Assembly: GCF_900114825.1 (NCBI RefSeq)
Contig: NZ_FOUI01000008.1
Location: forward strand, 62,001-126,000
Origin: Halopseudomonas yangmingensis
GTDB taxonomy: Bacteria > Pseudomonadota > Gammaproteobacteria > Pseudomonadales > Pseudomonadaceae
Direction of reading: 5' to 3'
Length of the DNA stretch: 64,000 nt
Below are positions 47,442 through 55,730 of the stretch, piece after piece (position 1 is the first letter of the stretch; every line of letters starts with the position of its first letter). The notes below the pieces were generated by a model that ran no database searches, had not been told where the DNA came from, and saw nothing but the letters and a program-made list of their open reading frames with translations. A program made the translations under genes and the position numbers.

Positions 47442-48518
47442 ATGCGCCCAGCCCACGCCCTGATCGACCTTGATGCCCTGCGCCACAACTACCGACTGGC
47501 CCGCCAGCTGGCGGGGTCGGCGCGGGCGTTGGCGGTGATCAAGGCAAATGCCTACGGGCACGGCGCGATACAGGCCGCGCAGGCGCTCAGCGGTGAGGCT
47601 GACGGTTTTGCCGTGGCCTGCATTGAAGAGGCACTGGAATTGCGTTCGGCGGGCATTCAGCAGCCAATCCTGTTGCTTGAGGGCTGGTTCGAGGCCGACG
47701 AGCTGCCACTGCTGGCCGAGCACCGGCTGTGGAGCGTGGTGCACCAGCATGAGCAGTTGCAGCAGTTGCTTAAGGCACGCCTGCCGACGCCGCTGCAGGT
47801 ATGGCTGAAACTGGATTCGGGGATGCACCGCGCCGGCTTTGCGCCGCCGGAATATCCACAGATCTGGCGCCAGCTGCAGGCCAGTGATCAGGTCGCCGGG
47901 CTAACCTGCATCAGCCACTTTGCCCGCGCCGATGAACCCGACTGCGGCGCCACCGAGCGCCAGCTGGCTTGTGTCAGCCAGACCCTGGACGGACTCTCGG
48001 CCACCTCGCTGAGCCTGAGCAATTCCGCCGGGGTGCTGGCCTGGCCGCAGGCTCACAAGCATTGGGTACGCCCGGGCATCATGCTGTATGGCGCCAGTCC
48101 CTTTGCCTTTGAGCAGCCAGCGGCCGCGCGCTTGCGCGCCGTGATGAACCTCGACTCGCGGATCATCGCTACCCGCGAGCTGCCGGCCGGCGAGCCAATC
48201 GGCTACGGCGCACGCTTTGTCACCCCCCGCCCGACCCGGGTCGGCGTGGTCGCCATGGGCTATGCCGATGGCTATCCGCGGCACGCTCCGGACGGCACCC
48301 CGGTGCTGGTCGAGGGCCAGCGCAGCCATCTGATCGGACGGGTGTCGATGGACATGCTGACGGTGGACCTGACCGATCTGCCGCAGGCCGGGATCGGCTC
48401 GGCGGTGCGCCTGTGGGGAGAGGGGCTGAGCGCCGACGAGGTGGCGGCGCATGCCGGCACCATTGCCTACCAGCTGTTCTGCAACCTGAACCGGGTAGCG
48501 CGCCGCTATCGCGGCTGA
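47442..48518 (+). CDS. dadX: Catabolic alanine racemase DadX
   Basis: A 358-residue PLP-dependent alanine racemase. PLP lysine in [20 protein letters not shown], phosphate-binding [20 protein letters not shown]-like [15 protein letters not shown] and the catalytic Tyr region [20 protein letters not shown] with [15 protein letters not shown] are present. Placed after dadA it converts L- to D-alanine for DadA. Whether it shares the dadA transcript is doubtful given the two repeat copies in between. Confidence 0.96.
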   Translation: MRPAHALIDLDALRHNYRLARQLAGSARALAVIKANAYGHGAIQAAQALSGEADGFAVACIEEALELRSAGIQQPILLLEGWFEADELPLLAEHRLWSVVHQHEQLQQLLKARLPTPLQVWLKLDSGMHRAGFAPPEYPQIWRQLQASDQVAGLTCISHFARADEPDCGATERQLACVSQTLDGLSATSLSLSNSAGVLAWPQAHKHWVRPGIMLYGASPFAFEQPAAARLRAVMNLDSRIIATRELPAGEPIGYGARFVTPRPTRVGVVAMGYADGYPRHAPDGTPVLVEGQRSHLIGRVSMDMLTVDLTDLPQAGIGSAVRLWGEGLSADEVAAHAGTIAYQLFCNLNRVARRYRG

Positions 48519-48602
48519 TCCGTTGAAAATTCTGCACAGCCGTGCAATGATCCAGCCCATCTGGCCGCTATGGCCAAGCCTGTCCAGGTTATCCGGTGCA
48601 GG

Positions 48603-48709
48603 CCGACCTGCTGGTGGCCTGTTGCTGACACGCTGTAAACCCATCCCTGGGAGCTCGGCGATGCCCGTCCAGGGCATCGACGGTCAGCAACAGGCCACCA
48701 GCAGGCCGG
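48603..48709 (-). repeat. Structured intergenic repeat, copy E
   Basis: On the minus strand a stem of 26 of 27 pairs (48603-48629 with 48683-48709) encloses P2 CGATGCCC/GGGCATCG around TGGAC and an altered P3, CCCA-GGGA-TGGG. In P3 two pairs differ from the TACA/TGTA of other copies on both sides at once, keeping the GGGA loop. TTTACAGCGTGTC follows as in A, B and D. It lies between dadX and pauR. Confidence 0.78.
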
Positions 48710-48758
48710 CTGTCCAGCTCCGCTGAGTAACCAGGGCCATCACCGGAGGATTCCACAT

Positions 48759-49307
48759 TTGGACGTTGGCGCCCGCCTCAAGACCATTCGTAAACTCAAG
48801 GGCCTGTCCCAGCGTGAGCTGGCCAAGCGCGCCGGAGTGACCAACAGCACCATTTCGATGATCGAAAAGAACAGTGTCAGCCCCTCGGTGAGCTCGCTGA
48901 AAAAGGTGCTGGGCGGTATTCCGATGTCGCTGGTGGAGTTCTTTTCGCTGGAGCTGGAGCCGGATACCCAGCGCAAGGTGGTGTACCGCGCCGATGAACT
49001 GCTGGATATCGGCTCCGGTGAAGTGACCATGAAGCTGATCGGCAAGGCGCACCCGAACCGGGCGCTGGCGTTTCTCAGCGAGACCTATCCGCCGGGCACC
49101 GACACCGGACCGGACATGCTCAACCACGAAGGTGAAGAAGCCGGCATGGTGGTCAGCGGGCGTCTGGAACTGACCGTGAGTGGCGAGGTGTTCATCCTGG
49201 AAAGCGGTGACAGCTACTACTTCGAGAGCAATCAGCCGCACCGTTTCCGCAATCCCTTTGAACAGCCCTGCCAGCTGATCAGCGCCACCACCCCCGCCAA
49301 CTTCTGA
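48759..49307 (+). CDS. pauR: PauR/PuuR-like XRE-cupin transcriptional regulator
   Basis: A 182-residue regulator with an N-terminal helix-turn-helix (LKGLSQRELAKRAGVTNSTI, about 8-60) and a C-terminal cupin domain (MLNHEGEEAGMVVSGRLELT, ESGDSYYFESNQPHRFRNPF, about 108-178). It starts with TTG at 48759: GGAGGA is 8 bp upstream and the family start MDVGARLKTIRKLKGLS fits; no ATG is available nearby. PauR represses polyamine catabolic genes in P. aeruginosa and lies close to dadX there too. Inducer and targets are inferred. It ends 3 bp from the convergent lipoprotein gene. Confidence 0.9.
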   Translation: MDVGARLKTIRKLKGLSQRELAKRAGVTNSTISMIEKNSVSPSVSSLKKVLGGIPMSLVEFFSLELEPDTQRKVVYRADELLDIGSGEVTMKLIGKAHPNRALAFLSETYPPGTDTGPDMLNHEGEEAGMVVSGRLELTVSGEVFILESGDSYYFESNQPHRFRNPFEQPCQLISATTPANF

Positions 49308-49310
49308 GTT

Positions 49311-49874
49311 CTACTGCGGCGGATACCCGGACAGGATCCTCTGCACCAGGCTGCGCAGCATACGCTCGCGCTCCTGCGGCGAGGGCGAACGCTCGGGCAG
49401 CAGCATGCGGTCACTGCCGCGCCAGACCAGCTCATCACTGGCCGCGTCGATCAGGTCGATCTGCAGGGTCGCTTCGCGGCTGTTGATACTGCGGGTTTCG
49501 CTGATCACCGGGCCACCGGCCCAACCGCCACCCCAGTAACCACCCAATGCCATGCCGTGACTGATCACCACCTTTTCCTCGCGCGGCTCGACAATCAGAT
49601 GGGTCCGCACCCGCAGGCTGCCCGGCTGGCCCTCGGCGGCGGGCAACACGCCACGCTGCAACAGCTGGTCAGCCACTGCCTGCATGATGCGCTGGCGGGT
49701 CAGGTCGCTTTCCACCCGCGGGTCATCCGCCGGGCTGAAGCTGACCGCCGGCTCGGCCCAGCTCCAGCTGGTGTAGGCGAGGAAACTGCGGCTGGTATCG
49801 AAATCCTGTTCCACCGGACTGGTCTGGCAGCCTGTCAGCCACAGCAGGGACAGCAACATCAGAAAGCTACGCAT
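49311..49874 (-). CDS. DUF4136 outer-membrane-type lipoprotein
   Basis: A 187-residue lipoprotein from ATG 49874, with GGAGG 5 bp upstream (an in-frame TTG overlaps that site and is not used). Signal peptide [19 protein letters not shown] has a lipobox LTGC with Cys16 as lipidation site. The mature part matches DUF4136: [38 protein letters not shown] and a glycine/tryptophan stretch [14 protein letters not shown]. Residues after Cys (Gln, Thr, Ser) do not signal inner-membrane retention. Function unknown. Confidence 0.87.
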   Translation of the reverse strand: MRSFLMLLSLLWLTGCQTSPVEQDFDTSRSFLAYTSWSWAEPAVSFSPADDPRVESDLTRQRIMQAVADQLLQRGVLPAAEGQPGSLRVRTHLIVEPREEKVVISHGMALGGYWGGGWAGGPVISETRSINSREATLQIDLIDAASDELVWRGSDRMLLPERSPSPQERERMLRSLVQRILSGYPPQ

Positions 49875-50021
49875 GGAAACCTCCAAAGCCCGGACTCAAC
49901 ATCAGACCACTGCGAGGGCAGGCAGTTTCATCGTTTCCGTGAAGCATGTGCCGGTGGCGAGTGTTATGAATGCAGGCTTGAGGGTACTCTTGGCGCTTCG
50001 GAAATGACAATGGGGGCATGC

Positions 50022-50765
50022 ATGCCACAACTGCTGCTGAACTGCGACATGGGCGAAAGTTTCGGTGCCTGGCGCATGGGCCTGGACGATCAGGTGATGC
50101 CCTGGATCGACTGCGCCAGCATCGCCTGTGGCTACCATGCCGGCGACCCCGGCTGCATGCGCCGTACCGTGGCACTGGCCGCTGCGCATGGGGTACGGAT
50201 TGGCGCCCATCCGGGCTACCCGGACCTGCAGGGGTTTGGCCGGCGCTCGATGGCCTGCAGTCCCGCCGAGGTTGAGGACATGCTGCTGTACCAGATCGGC
50301 GCACTGCAGGCGATCTGCCGGGCCGAGGGCTGCGAGGTCAGTTACGTCAAACCGCATGGCGCGTTGTATAACGACATGCTGGCGCAGCCGCCGCTGCTTG
50401 AGGCGGTATTGCGCGCCGTGCGTCTGGCCGCCCCGGGGGCGCCGCTGATGCTGCTGGCGGGGGCCGGCAATCCCGGCCATCAGGCACTGGCGGCAGCGGC
50501 TGGCGTTCCGCTGTGGCTGGAGGGCTTTGCCGATCGCGCCTATGCCGCCGACGGCGCACTGCTGCCGCGCAGCCAGCCCGGCGCGGTCTACCATGACCCC
50601 GAGCGGATTCTGGCCCAGGCCCTACAACTAGCACGCGGCGAGCCGATCAGCACCAATGGCGGCCAGTCGCTGCAGCTGCAGATCGACAGCCTCTGCGTGC
50701 ATGGCGACAACCCCGAGTCGGCGGCGGTGATCCGCCGCCTGCGCCAGGCGCTGCAGGGACTCTGA
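50022..50765 (+). CDS. pxpA: 5-oxoprolinase subunit PxpA (LamB/YcsF family)
   Basis: A 247-residue protein from ATG 50022 ([20 protein letters not shown]); ATGs at 50004 and 50010 are in frame but add residues not typical of the family. [51 protein letters not shown] and [12 protein letters not shown] are hallmark segments. With PxpB and PxpC it forms the bacterial ATP-dependent 5-oxoprolinase that opens pyroglutamate to glutamate. It overlaps pxpB by one base. The 147 bp upstream, divergent from the lipoprotein gene, must contain the promoter. Confidence 0.94.
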   Translation: MPQLLLNCDMGESFGAWRMGLDDQVMPWIDCASIACGYHAGDPGCMRRTVALAAAHGVRIGAHPGYPDLQGFGRRSMACSPAEVEDMLLYQIGALQAICRAEGCEVSYVKPHGALYNDMLAQPPLLEAVLRAVRLAAPGAPLMLLAGAGNPGHQALAAAAGVPLWLEGFADRAYAADGALLPRSQPGAVYHDPERILAQALQLARGEPISTNGGQSLQLQIDSLCVHGDNPESAAVIRRLRQALQGL

Positions 50766-51463
50766 TGCGGGTGCGCATCGACACTGCCGGGCTCGACTGC
50801 CTGCTGATCCGACTGTTCGAACAGATCGACGAAAGCAACATGGACTGGCTGCTGTCAGCCGACCTTCGTCTGCGCGAGGTCTTCGGCAGCCAGCTGATCG
50901 ATCTGCTGCCGAGCTACACCAGCCTGTTGCTGCACTATGACCTGCACTACCTCGACGATGACGCCGCCCGCGCCCTGGCCATGCAGGCCCTGCACGATCT
51001 GCAACCGCAGCCAACGGCAGCCGGGCGCGAGCACCTGCTGCCGGTCTGGTATGACCCGCAGGTCGGACCCGACCTGGCGGCCGTAGCACGTGACTGTGGA
51101 CTGAATATAGCTGCCCTGATCAGCGCCCACAGCCAGCGTGAATACCGGGTGTTCGCCCTCGGCTTTGCCCCCGGGTTTGCCTATCTGGGGCTGCTCGAGC
51201 AGCGCCTGGCAATGCCCCGGCTGGCCACGCCACGGCGCCGTGTGCCGGCTGGCAGCGTGGCAATTGCCGAACGTCAGACCGCCATTTACCCCTGCGCCTC
51301 ACCGGGTGGCTGGCAGTTGCTCGGACGCATGCCGCTGCGGCTGTTCAACCCGAGCAGCGGCAGCCTGCTGCAACCCGGTGACCGGGTGCGGCTGGTGCCG
51401 GTCGACCACGCCGAATTCCTCCGCCTCGGTGGTGACGACCGGCCACTGGAAGCCTTGCCATGA
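50765..51463 (+). CDS. pxpB: 5-oxoprolinase subunit PxpB (KipI family)
   Basis: A 232-residue KipI-family protein. Landmarks are PSYTSLLLHYDLHYLDDDAA, VFALGFAPGFAYLGLLEQRL, PRLATPRRRVPAGSVAIAER and IYPCASPGGWQLLGRMPLRL. It joins PxpC to form the biotin-independent ATPase-like part of 5-oxoprolinase. Overlap of 4 bp with pxpC and 1 bp with pxpA shows a coupled operon. Confidence 0.94.
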   Translation: MRVRIDTAGLDCLLIRLFEQIDESNMDWLLSADLRLREVFGSQLIDLLPSYTSLLLHYDLHYLDDDAARALAMQALHDLQPQPTAAGREHLLPVWYDPQVGPDLAAVARDCGLNIAALISAHSQREYRVFALGFAPGFAYLGLLEQRLAMPRLATPRRRVPAGSVAIAERQTAIYPCASPGGWQLLGRMPLRLFNPSSGSLLQPGDRVRLVPVDHAEFLRLGGDDRPLEALP

Positions 51464-52392
51464 GCCTGTATGTCGAGGCTACCCTGGGGCTGGCCCAGTT
51501 GCAGGATCAGGGCCGCTTCGGTGTTCGTCATCTGGGCATCGGTCAGGGCGGTGCGCTGGACTGGCAGGCGGCGCTGCTGGCCAACCGCCTGCTGGGCAAC
51601 AGTACCGACTGCTGTGTGCTGGAAATCCCCGCCGGCGGTCTGACCCTGGGTATTGAAGCCGATACCAGTCTGGCCCTGAGCGGTGCCGATCTGCAGGCCC
51701 GGCTGGATGATAAGCCCATAGCCCCCTGGCACAGCCTGCAGGCACGCGCCGGCCAGCGCCTGCGCCTGCAGACTCCGCGCCACGGGCTGCGCGCCTATCT
51801 GGCGGTGCCCGGTGGTTTCCAGACGCCGGTGCAGTTCGGCGCCCGCGCCACCCTCAGCCGCGAGGGCCTTGGCGGCCTGCATGGTGATGGCCGAGCCCTG
51901 CAGGTCGGTGACCGGCTGCCGTTCGTCGCCGCCACCCGGCCTCCCGCGGCGGTGATCGAAACCCTGCGTCCCGACTACTCGGCAGCACCGCTACTGGCGC
52001 TGATTCCCGGCGGCCAGCTGGCCTACTTCAGTGGCACCAGCGTGTTCGCCCTGTTCAACAGCGACTGGCTGGTCGACCCGGCCAGCGACCGTATGGGCAT
52101 TCGCCTGCGCGGACCGCAACTGGTCTATCATGGCGCGCCCCTGATCTCCGAAGGCATTGCCCTGGGTGCCGTCCAGGTACCGCCGGATGGCCAGCCGGTA
52201 GTGCTGCTGAACGACCGCCAGACCATCGGTGGCTACCCGAAGCTGGGCGCCCTGACGCCGCTGGCGCTGGCCCGGCTGGCGCAACTGCAACCCGGGCAAG
52301 CACTGCGCCTGCGCGCCACCACGGTCGAACAGGCCCGACATGACCTGCTGGCGTGGTTTCGCCGCGCTGAAGGCGGCATCTGCTATGGTTGA
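51460..52392 (+). CDS. pxpC: 5-oxoprolinase subunit PxpC (KipA family)
   Basis: A 310-residue biotin-dependent-carboxyltransferase-like protein. DQGRFGVRHLGIGQGGALDW, ANRLLGNSTDCCVLEIPAGG, RAYLAVPGGFQTPVQFGARA, SDRMGIRLRGPQL and LLNDRQTIGGYPKLGALTPL are conserved. Completes the pxpABC set. The next gene starts 28 bp after its stop and may be in the same transcript. Confidence 0.94.
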   Translation: MSLYVEATLGLAQLQDQGRFGVRHLGIGQGGALDWQAALLANRLLGNSTDCCVLEIPAGGLTLGIEADTSLALSGADLQARLDDKPIAPWHSLQARAGQRLRLQTPRHGLRAYLAVPGGFQTPVQFGARATLSREGLGGLHGDGRALQVGDRLPFVAATRPPAAVIETLRPDYSAAPLLALIPGGQLAYFSGTSVFALFNSDWLVDPASDRMGIRLRGPQLVYHGAPLISEGIALGAVQVPPDGQPVVLLNDRQTIGGYPKLGALTPLALARLAQLQPGQALRLRATTVEQARHDLLAWFRRAEGGICYG

Positions 52393-52420
52393 GGGCAGAG
52401 TCCCTTCGGTGAGGTCCGGT

Positions 52421-53296
52421 ATGTCCCTGTGGCACAGGTTAATGCTGGTCGTTTTGCTTGCGCTGCCGCGCTTCAGCGCAGCGGCCGGAAGTGAGCCTGA
52501 ATCCATCGACTGGGTACTCTGGCCAATTCCCTCGGCGGTGATCGTGGTGGATGGTAAACCGGCGGATGGCACGGCGGTGCGTGGCCTGCAACTGCTGATG
52601 GACGAACTGCCGCAGTTCAAGGCGAACTACAGGCTGGGCAACCGCCTGCGCCAGCAACGCGATATGCAGCAGGGTCGGCAATTCTGTTCCATGCCGCTGC
52701 TGCCGCGCGAGGACAGCGACCAATACGGCCTGTTCATTCCCTATATGGTCAGTACACCGATTCAGGCGGCGGTCCGGCATAGCGACCTGCCTGAACTGCC
52801 ATTGCAGGACGGCAACCTGTCGCTGACACGAGTGTTGGCGGAAACCTCGATGCAAATTGGCGCTTCAGCACACCGTACCTATCCTCCGCAAATCCGCAAA
52901 CTGATCGACCAGGCGCATGCCATGCAGCGCGCCCAGCGCATTGCCGGCAGCCCGAGCGGCGAGAACCTGCTGCGCATGGTCAGCCATGGGCGTATCGACC
53001 TGACCTTCGAATTTTCCTCGGTAACCCAAGCCTTCACCCGCCATACAATGCTGCCTGAACCGCTCTACAGCTTGCCGGTGGCGGAGCACCGCGAGCTGGT
53101 GATTACCGGTATCTACTGCACCCGTTCGGCGTGGGGCGAACGGGTAATCGCTGAACTGGAGCAGGGCGTACGGCGCATCAGCGCCAACCCGCTGGCGCTG
53201 CTCGACATTTACCGCCAGTGGGTACCTCAGGAAACCTTCGAGGCCTTCGAGAAACAGTTGCTGGATTACTATGCCGGACGGGGCCTCAGCCCCTGA
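52421..53296 (+). CDS. Periplasmic substrate-binding-like protein (TIGR02285-type)
   Basis: A 291-residue exported protein from ATG 52421, with GAGG 7 bp upstream; the frame is open further into pxpC but that part is not supported. Signal peptide MSLWHRLMLVVLLALPRFSAAAG, then a type II periplasmic-binding-protein-like layout with IDWVLWPIPSAVIVVDGK, a substrate-lobe FCSMPLLPREDSDQYGLFIP and a C-terminal ITGIYCTRSAWGERVIAELE. I place it in the TIGR02285-like group of orphan binding proteins with moderate confidence. No transporter permease is adjacent. Its 3' end overlaps the convergent LysR gene by 11 bp. Confidence 0.78.
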   Translation: MSLWHRLMLVVLLALPRFSAAAGSEPESIDWVLWPIPSAVIVVDGKPADGTAVRGLQLLMDELPQFKANYRLGNRLRQQRDMQQGRQFCSMPLLPREDSDQYGLFIPYMVSTPIQAAVRHSDLPELPLQDGNLSLTRVLAETSMQIGASAHRTYPPQIRKLIDQAHAMQRAQRIAGSPSGENLLRMVSHGRIDLTFEFSSVTQAFTRHTMLPEPLYSLPVAEHRELVITGIYCTRSAWGERVIAELEQGVRRISANPLALLDIYRQWVPQETFEAFEKQLLDYYAGRGLSP

Positions 53297-54200
53297 GCAC
53301 AGTACCCTCGACCTGTACCTCTGACCACTCACGCAGCAACGCCGACAAGGCCTCCGGCAGCGGATGCCCCTTGCGCGTAATGGCGTAAAAGTTTTCCCAG
53401 GCATTGGGAATGGTCATGTAACGGCACAGCAACCCCTGACTGATCTCGTCCCTGACTACCACCTCCGGCAATACGCTCAAAACGCCACCATCCCGGGCCA
53501 ACAGACGCAGCATGGCCATGTCGTCGGCCTCCATGATTACCTCCGGCTGATAGTCATGCCGCGCGCAGTAGGTTTCGAAGGTCGAGCGAATCTCGCTGGA
53601 CTGTCCCGGCAGGGACCACTGACGCCCCAGATAACCCTGCGGGAAAGGCAATGACGGGCGGTCCTGTGCCGGGCCTACCACCACCAGCGGCTGACGTGCC
53701 AGCAACTGACTCTGCCATAAAGGATCGCCCTCGCCACGGCTGATGCCGGCATTCGCCAGCACCAGATCAAACTGGTACTGGCCCAGCCCGCGCAACAGGT
53801 TCTGCCAGCCACGCGCATGCAGGGTAAAGCGCACACCAGGCTTGCCCAGCAGGGGAGCAACAAAGCTTTCGATGAAGTTGCGCGACATGCCCGACAACAC
53901 ACCGATATGTACATGCGACACCGACGGTGCAATGCCATGACGCAGCAAGGCCTCCAGCTCTTCACCCCGGCGGAAGATGTCATTGGCGTATTCCAGGGCG
54001 CGCTGCCCTTCGGCGGTCAGCTGCAGTTTGCGGCCATAGCGTTCGAACAGTGCTACACCCATCCGCTCCTCAAGCTGGCGTATCTGACTGGACAGCGCCG
54101 ATTGCGACACATGCAGCTGTTCCGCAGCCCGGGTCAGGCTGTCTGCACGCGCCACATGCCAGAAGTAGTACAGGTGATGGTAATTGAGTCGAGCCACCAA
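53286..54200 (-). CDS. LysR-family regulator, likely of dabBA
   Basis: A 304-residue LysR-type regulator. Helix-turn-helix in LTRAAEQLHVSQSALSSQIR, then a substrate-binding domain with VHIGVLSGMSRNFIESFVAP and QPLVVVGPAQDRPSLPFPQG. The start is non-ATG: TTG at 54200 or GTG at 54197 (VARLNYHHLYYFWHVARADS); the family begins near LNYHHL. The form resembles NhaR-like regulators. It is divergent from dabB across about 99 bp that include an AT-rich dyad, the usual LysR autoregulatory layout, so it probably controls dabBA. Confidence 0.9.
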   Translation of the reverse strand: MVARLNYHHLYYFWHVARADSLTRAAEQLHVSQSALSSQIRQLEERMGVALFERYGRKLQLTAEGQRALEYANDIFRRGEELEALLRHGIAPSVSHVHIGVLSGMSRNFIESFVAPLLGKPGVRFTLHARGWQNLLRGLGQYQFDLVLANAGISRGEGDPLWQSQLLARQPLVVVGPAQDRPSLPFPQGYLGRQWSLPGQSSEIRSTFETYCARHDYQPEVIMEADDMAMLRLLARDGGVLSVLPEVVVRDEISQGLLCRYMTIPNAWENFYAITRKGHPLPEALSALLREWSEVQVEGTVLRG

Positions 54201-54218
54201 TCATTCTCTAAAGGTTAA

Positions 54219-54236
54219 ATATAAGTCACTTTATAT
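54219..54236. promoter_or_regulatory. AT-rich dyad between the LysR gene and dabB, candidate LysR box
   Basis: ATATAA-GTCACT-TTATAT is a perfect six-pair dyad with a six-base spacer in a strikingly AT-rich stretch (54210-54250) inside otherwise GC-rich DNA. It contains T-n11-A spacings typical of LysR sites and lies 18 bp from the regulator start and 63 bp before the dabB ATG. Confidence 0.5.
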
Positions 54237-54299
54237 CTATTTTACTTGCATAAATCCATGACTGAGACTCACTGCACACCCAACGTACAGGAGACCGTC

Positions 54300-55730
54300 A
54301 TGCTTACCTTCTTCACCCTGGGCCTGCCGGGCATGACAGACCCGCTGTTGCGCCTGACACTACCGGGCTTGCTGATGCTGTTGCTGGTGACCGGACTCGG
54401 AGCACTGCTGCTGCGTTATTCCTCACGCTATATGGCTGGCGAACCGCATATGAAGGCTTTCCGCCTGCAGATGCTCGGCGTACTACTGGCGGTCGCGCTG
54501 GTGATTCTGAGTGACCACCTGTTGCTTCTGCTGATTGGCTGGATGCTGGTGGGTAGCTGTCTGCACCGCCTGCTGGTGTTCTATCCGGAACGGCCATTTG
54601 CCGTGCTGGCTGCGCACAAAAAGTTCCTGCTTACCCGCCTGAGTGACTGCCTGCTGCTGATCGCCATTCTGCTGTTGTGGCAAAGCCATGGCAGCTTTTC
54701 CGTCAGCCGCATACTCGAGAGCTATCAGGCGCTGGACACTGCCGGCAACGCGCTGGACACAACAGCAGCCATGCTGATTGCCCTGACCGCGCTGCTGCGC
54801 AGTGCACAACTGCCATTTCACGGCTGGTTAATCCAGACCGTGGAAGCCCCCACCCCGGTATCTGCCCTGCTGCATGCCGGGGTAATCAATCTGGGTGGAT
54901 TCCTGCTGATTCTGTTCGCCCCGCTGCTGGCCGGTACCCCGGTTGCCCATTGGTTGCTGTTGCTGGTGGCCGGTCCCTCGCTGCTGCTGGCGGCACTGAT
55001 CATGGCAGTACGCGCCAGCGTCAAGGTTCGCCTGGCCTGGTCAACCAGTGCCCAGATGTCGCTGATGCTGATCGAGTGCGCGCTGGGACTTTATGAACTG
55101 GCCTTGCTGCACCTGCTGGCCCACTCGCTGTACAAGGCACATGCCTTCCTGCGTAGCGGCGAACAGGTGAATGACCAGAGCCTGCAGTGGCTGGCACCGG
55201 CCGCTCCGTTGCGGACAAGGGATATCGTGCTGGCGTGCCTGGCAACCCTGCTGCTGTGCCTGGCTGCCGTATCGTTCAGCGCAGGTCAGGGGCCGCTGGC
55301 TCCCTGGGCGTGGTTGGGGCTGGCGGTGTTCGGCCTGCTGATCGAGCGGCGCAGCCTGCAACAACATGATGCCGTCGGCTATCGACTGCTGGCCGCCGTG
55401 GCCCTGGTCACCTGCTTCAGCCTGCTGAAATGGCTGGTCGAGGCCTTGCCACTGATAGACCCGCTGCCAATTGCCACCAGACTGGGCGTGGCCGATCTGC
55501 TGGTGGCCCTGCTGTTCGGCGGACTCTTCGCGATAGCCAGCCTGCTGCGCTTCCAGCCCAGGCAACCCATCGTCCGGACACTTGCCCGGCACCTGTATGC
55601 CGGCCTGTATGTGGATGAACTGATCACTCGGCTGACCCTGCGCCTGTGGCCGGTACACCTGCCGCAGCCACAGCAGGCGGCCCCGCCGCGCCCCCTGGCA
55701 ACCGCTCACCTGAAGGAGACAACCCCATGA
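54300..55730 (+). CDS. dabB: DabB, NuoL/MrpA-like membrane subunit of the DAB inorganic-carbon transporter
   Basis: A 476-residue polytopic membrane protein related to proton-translocating NADH dehydrogenase subunit L. ATG 54300 has AGGAG upstream; an in-frame TTG at 54246 is rejected. About 12-13 transmembrane helices; family core QLPFHGWLIQTVEAPTPVSALLHAGV-type segment is seen at about 175-205 (LPFHGWLIQTVEAPTP) with HSLYKAHAFLRSGE later. In the DAB system DabB supplies a cation-driven step so that DabA can hydrate CO2 to bicarbonate one way. It overlaps dabA by 4 bp (ATGA). Confidence 0.92.
   Translation: MLTFFTLGLPGMTDPLLRLTLPGLLMLLLVTGLGALLLRYSSRYMAGEPHMKAFRLQMLGVLLAVALVILSDHLLLLLIGWMLVGSCLHRLLVFYPERPFAVLAAHKKFLLTRLSDCLLLIAILLLWQSHGSFSVSRILESYQALDTAGNALDTTAAMLIALTALLRSAQLPFHGWLIQTVEAPTPVSALLHAGVINLGGFLLILFAPLLAGTPVAHWLLLLVAGPSLLLAALIMAVRASVKVRLAWSTSAQMSLMLIECALGLYELALLHLLAHSLYKAHAFLRSGEQVNDQSLQWLAPAAPLRTRDIVLACLATLLLCLAAVSFSAGQGPLAPWAWLGLAVFGLLIERRSLQQHDAVGYRLLAAVALVTCFSLLKWLVEALPLIDPLPIATRLGVADLLVALLFGGLFAIASLLRFQPRQPIVRTLARHLYAGLYVDELITRLTLRLWPVHLPQPQQAAPPRPLATAHLKETTP

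Noticed and set aside
34580-48709. Repeat copies as integron attC sites or CRISPR repeats
   Set aside because: No RYYYAAC/GTTRRRY end motifs, no cassette array, no integrase, and no regular spacing; copies are in separate housekeeping gaps.
49557-50021. 155-codon N-terminal extension of PxpA
   Set aside because: It overlaps the lipoprotein gene and promoter region on the other strand; family members begin at LLLNCDMGE.
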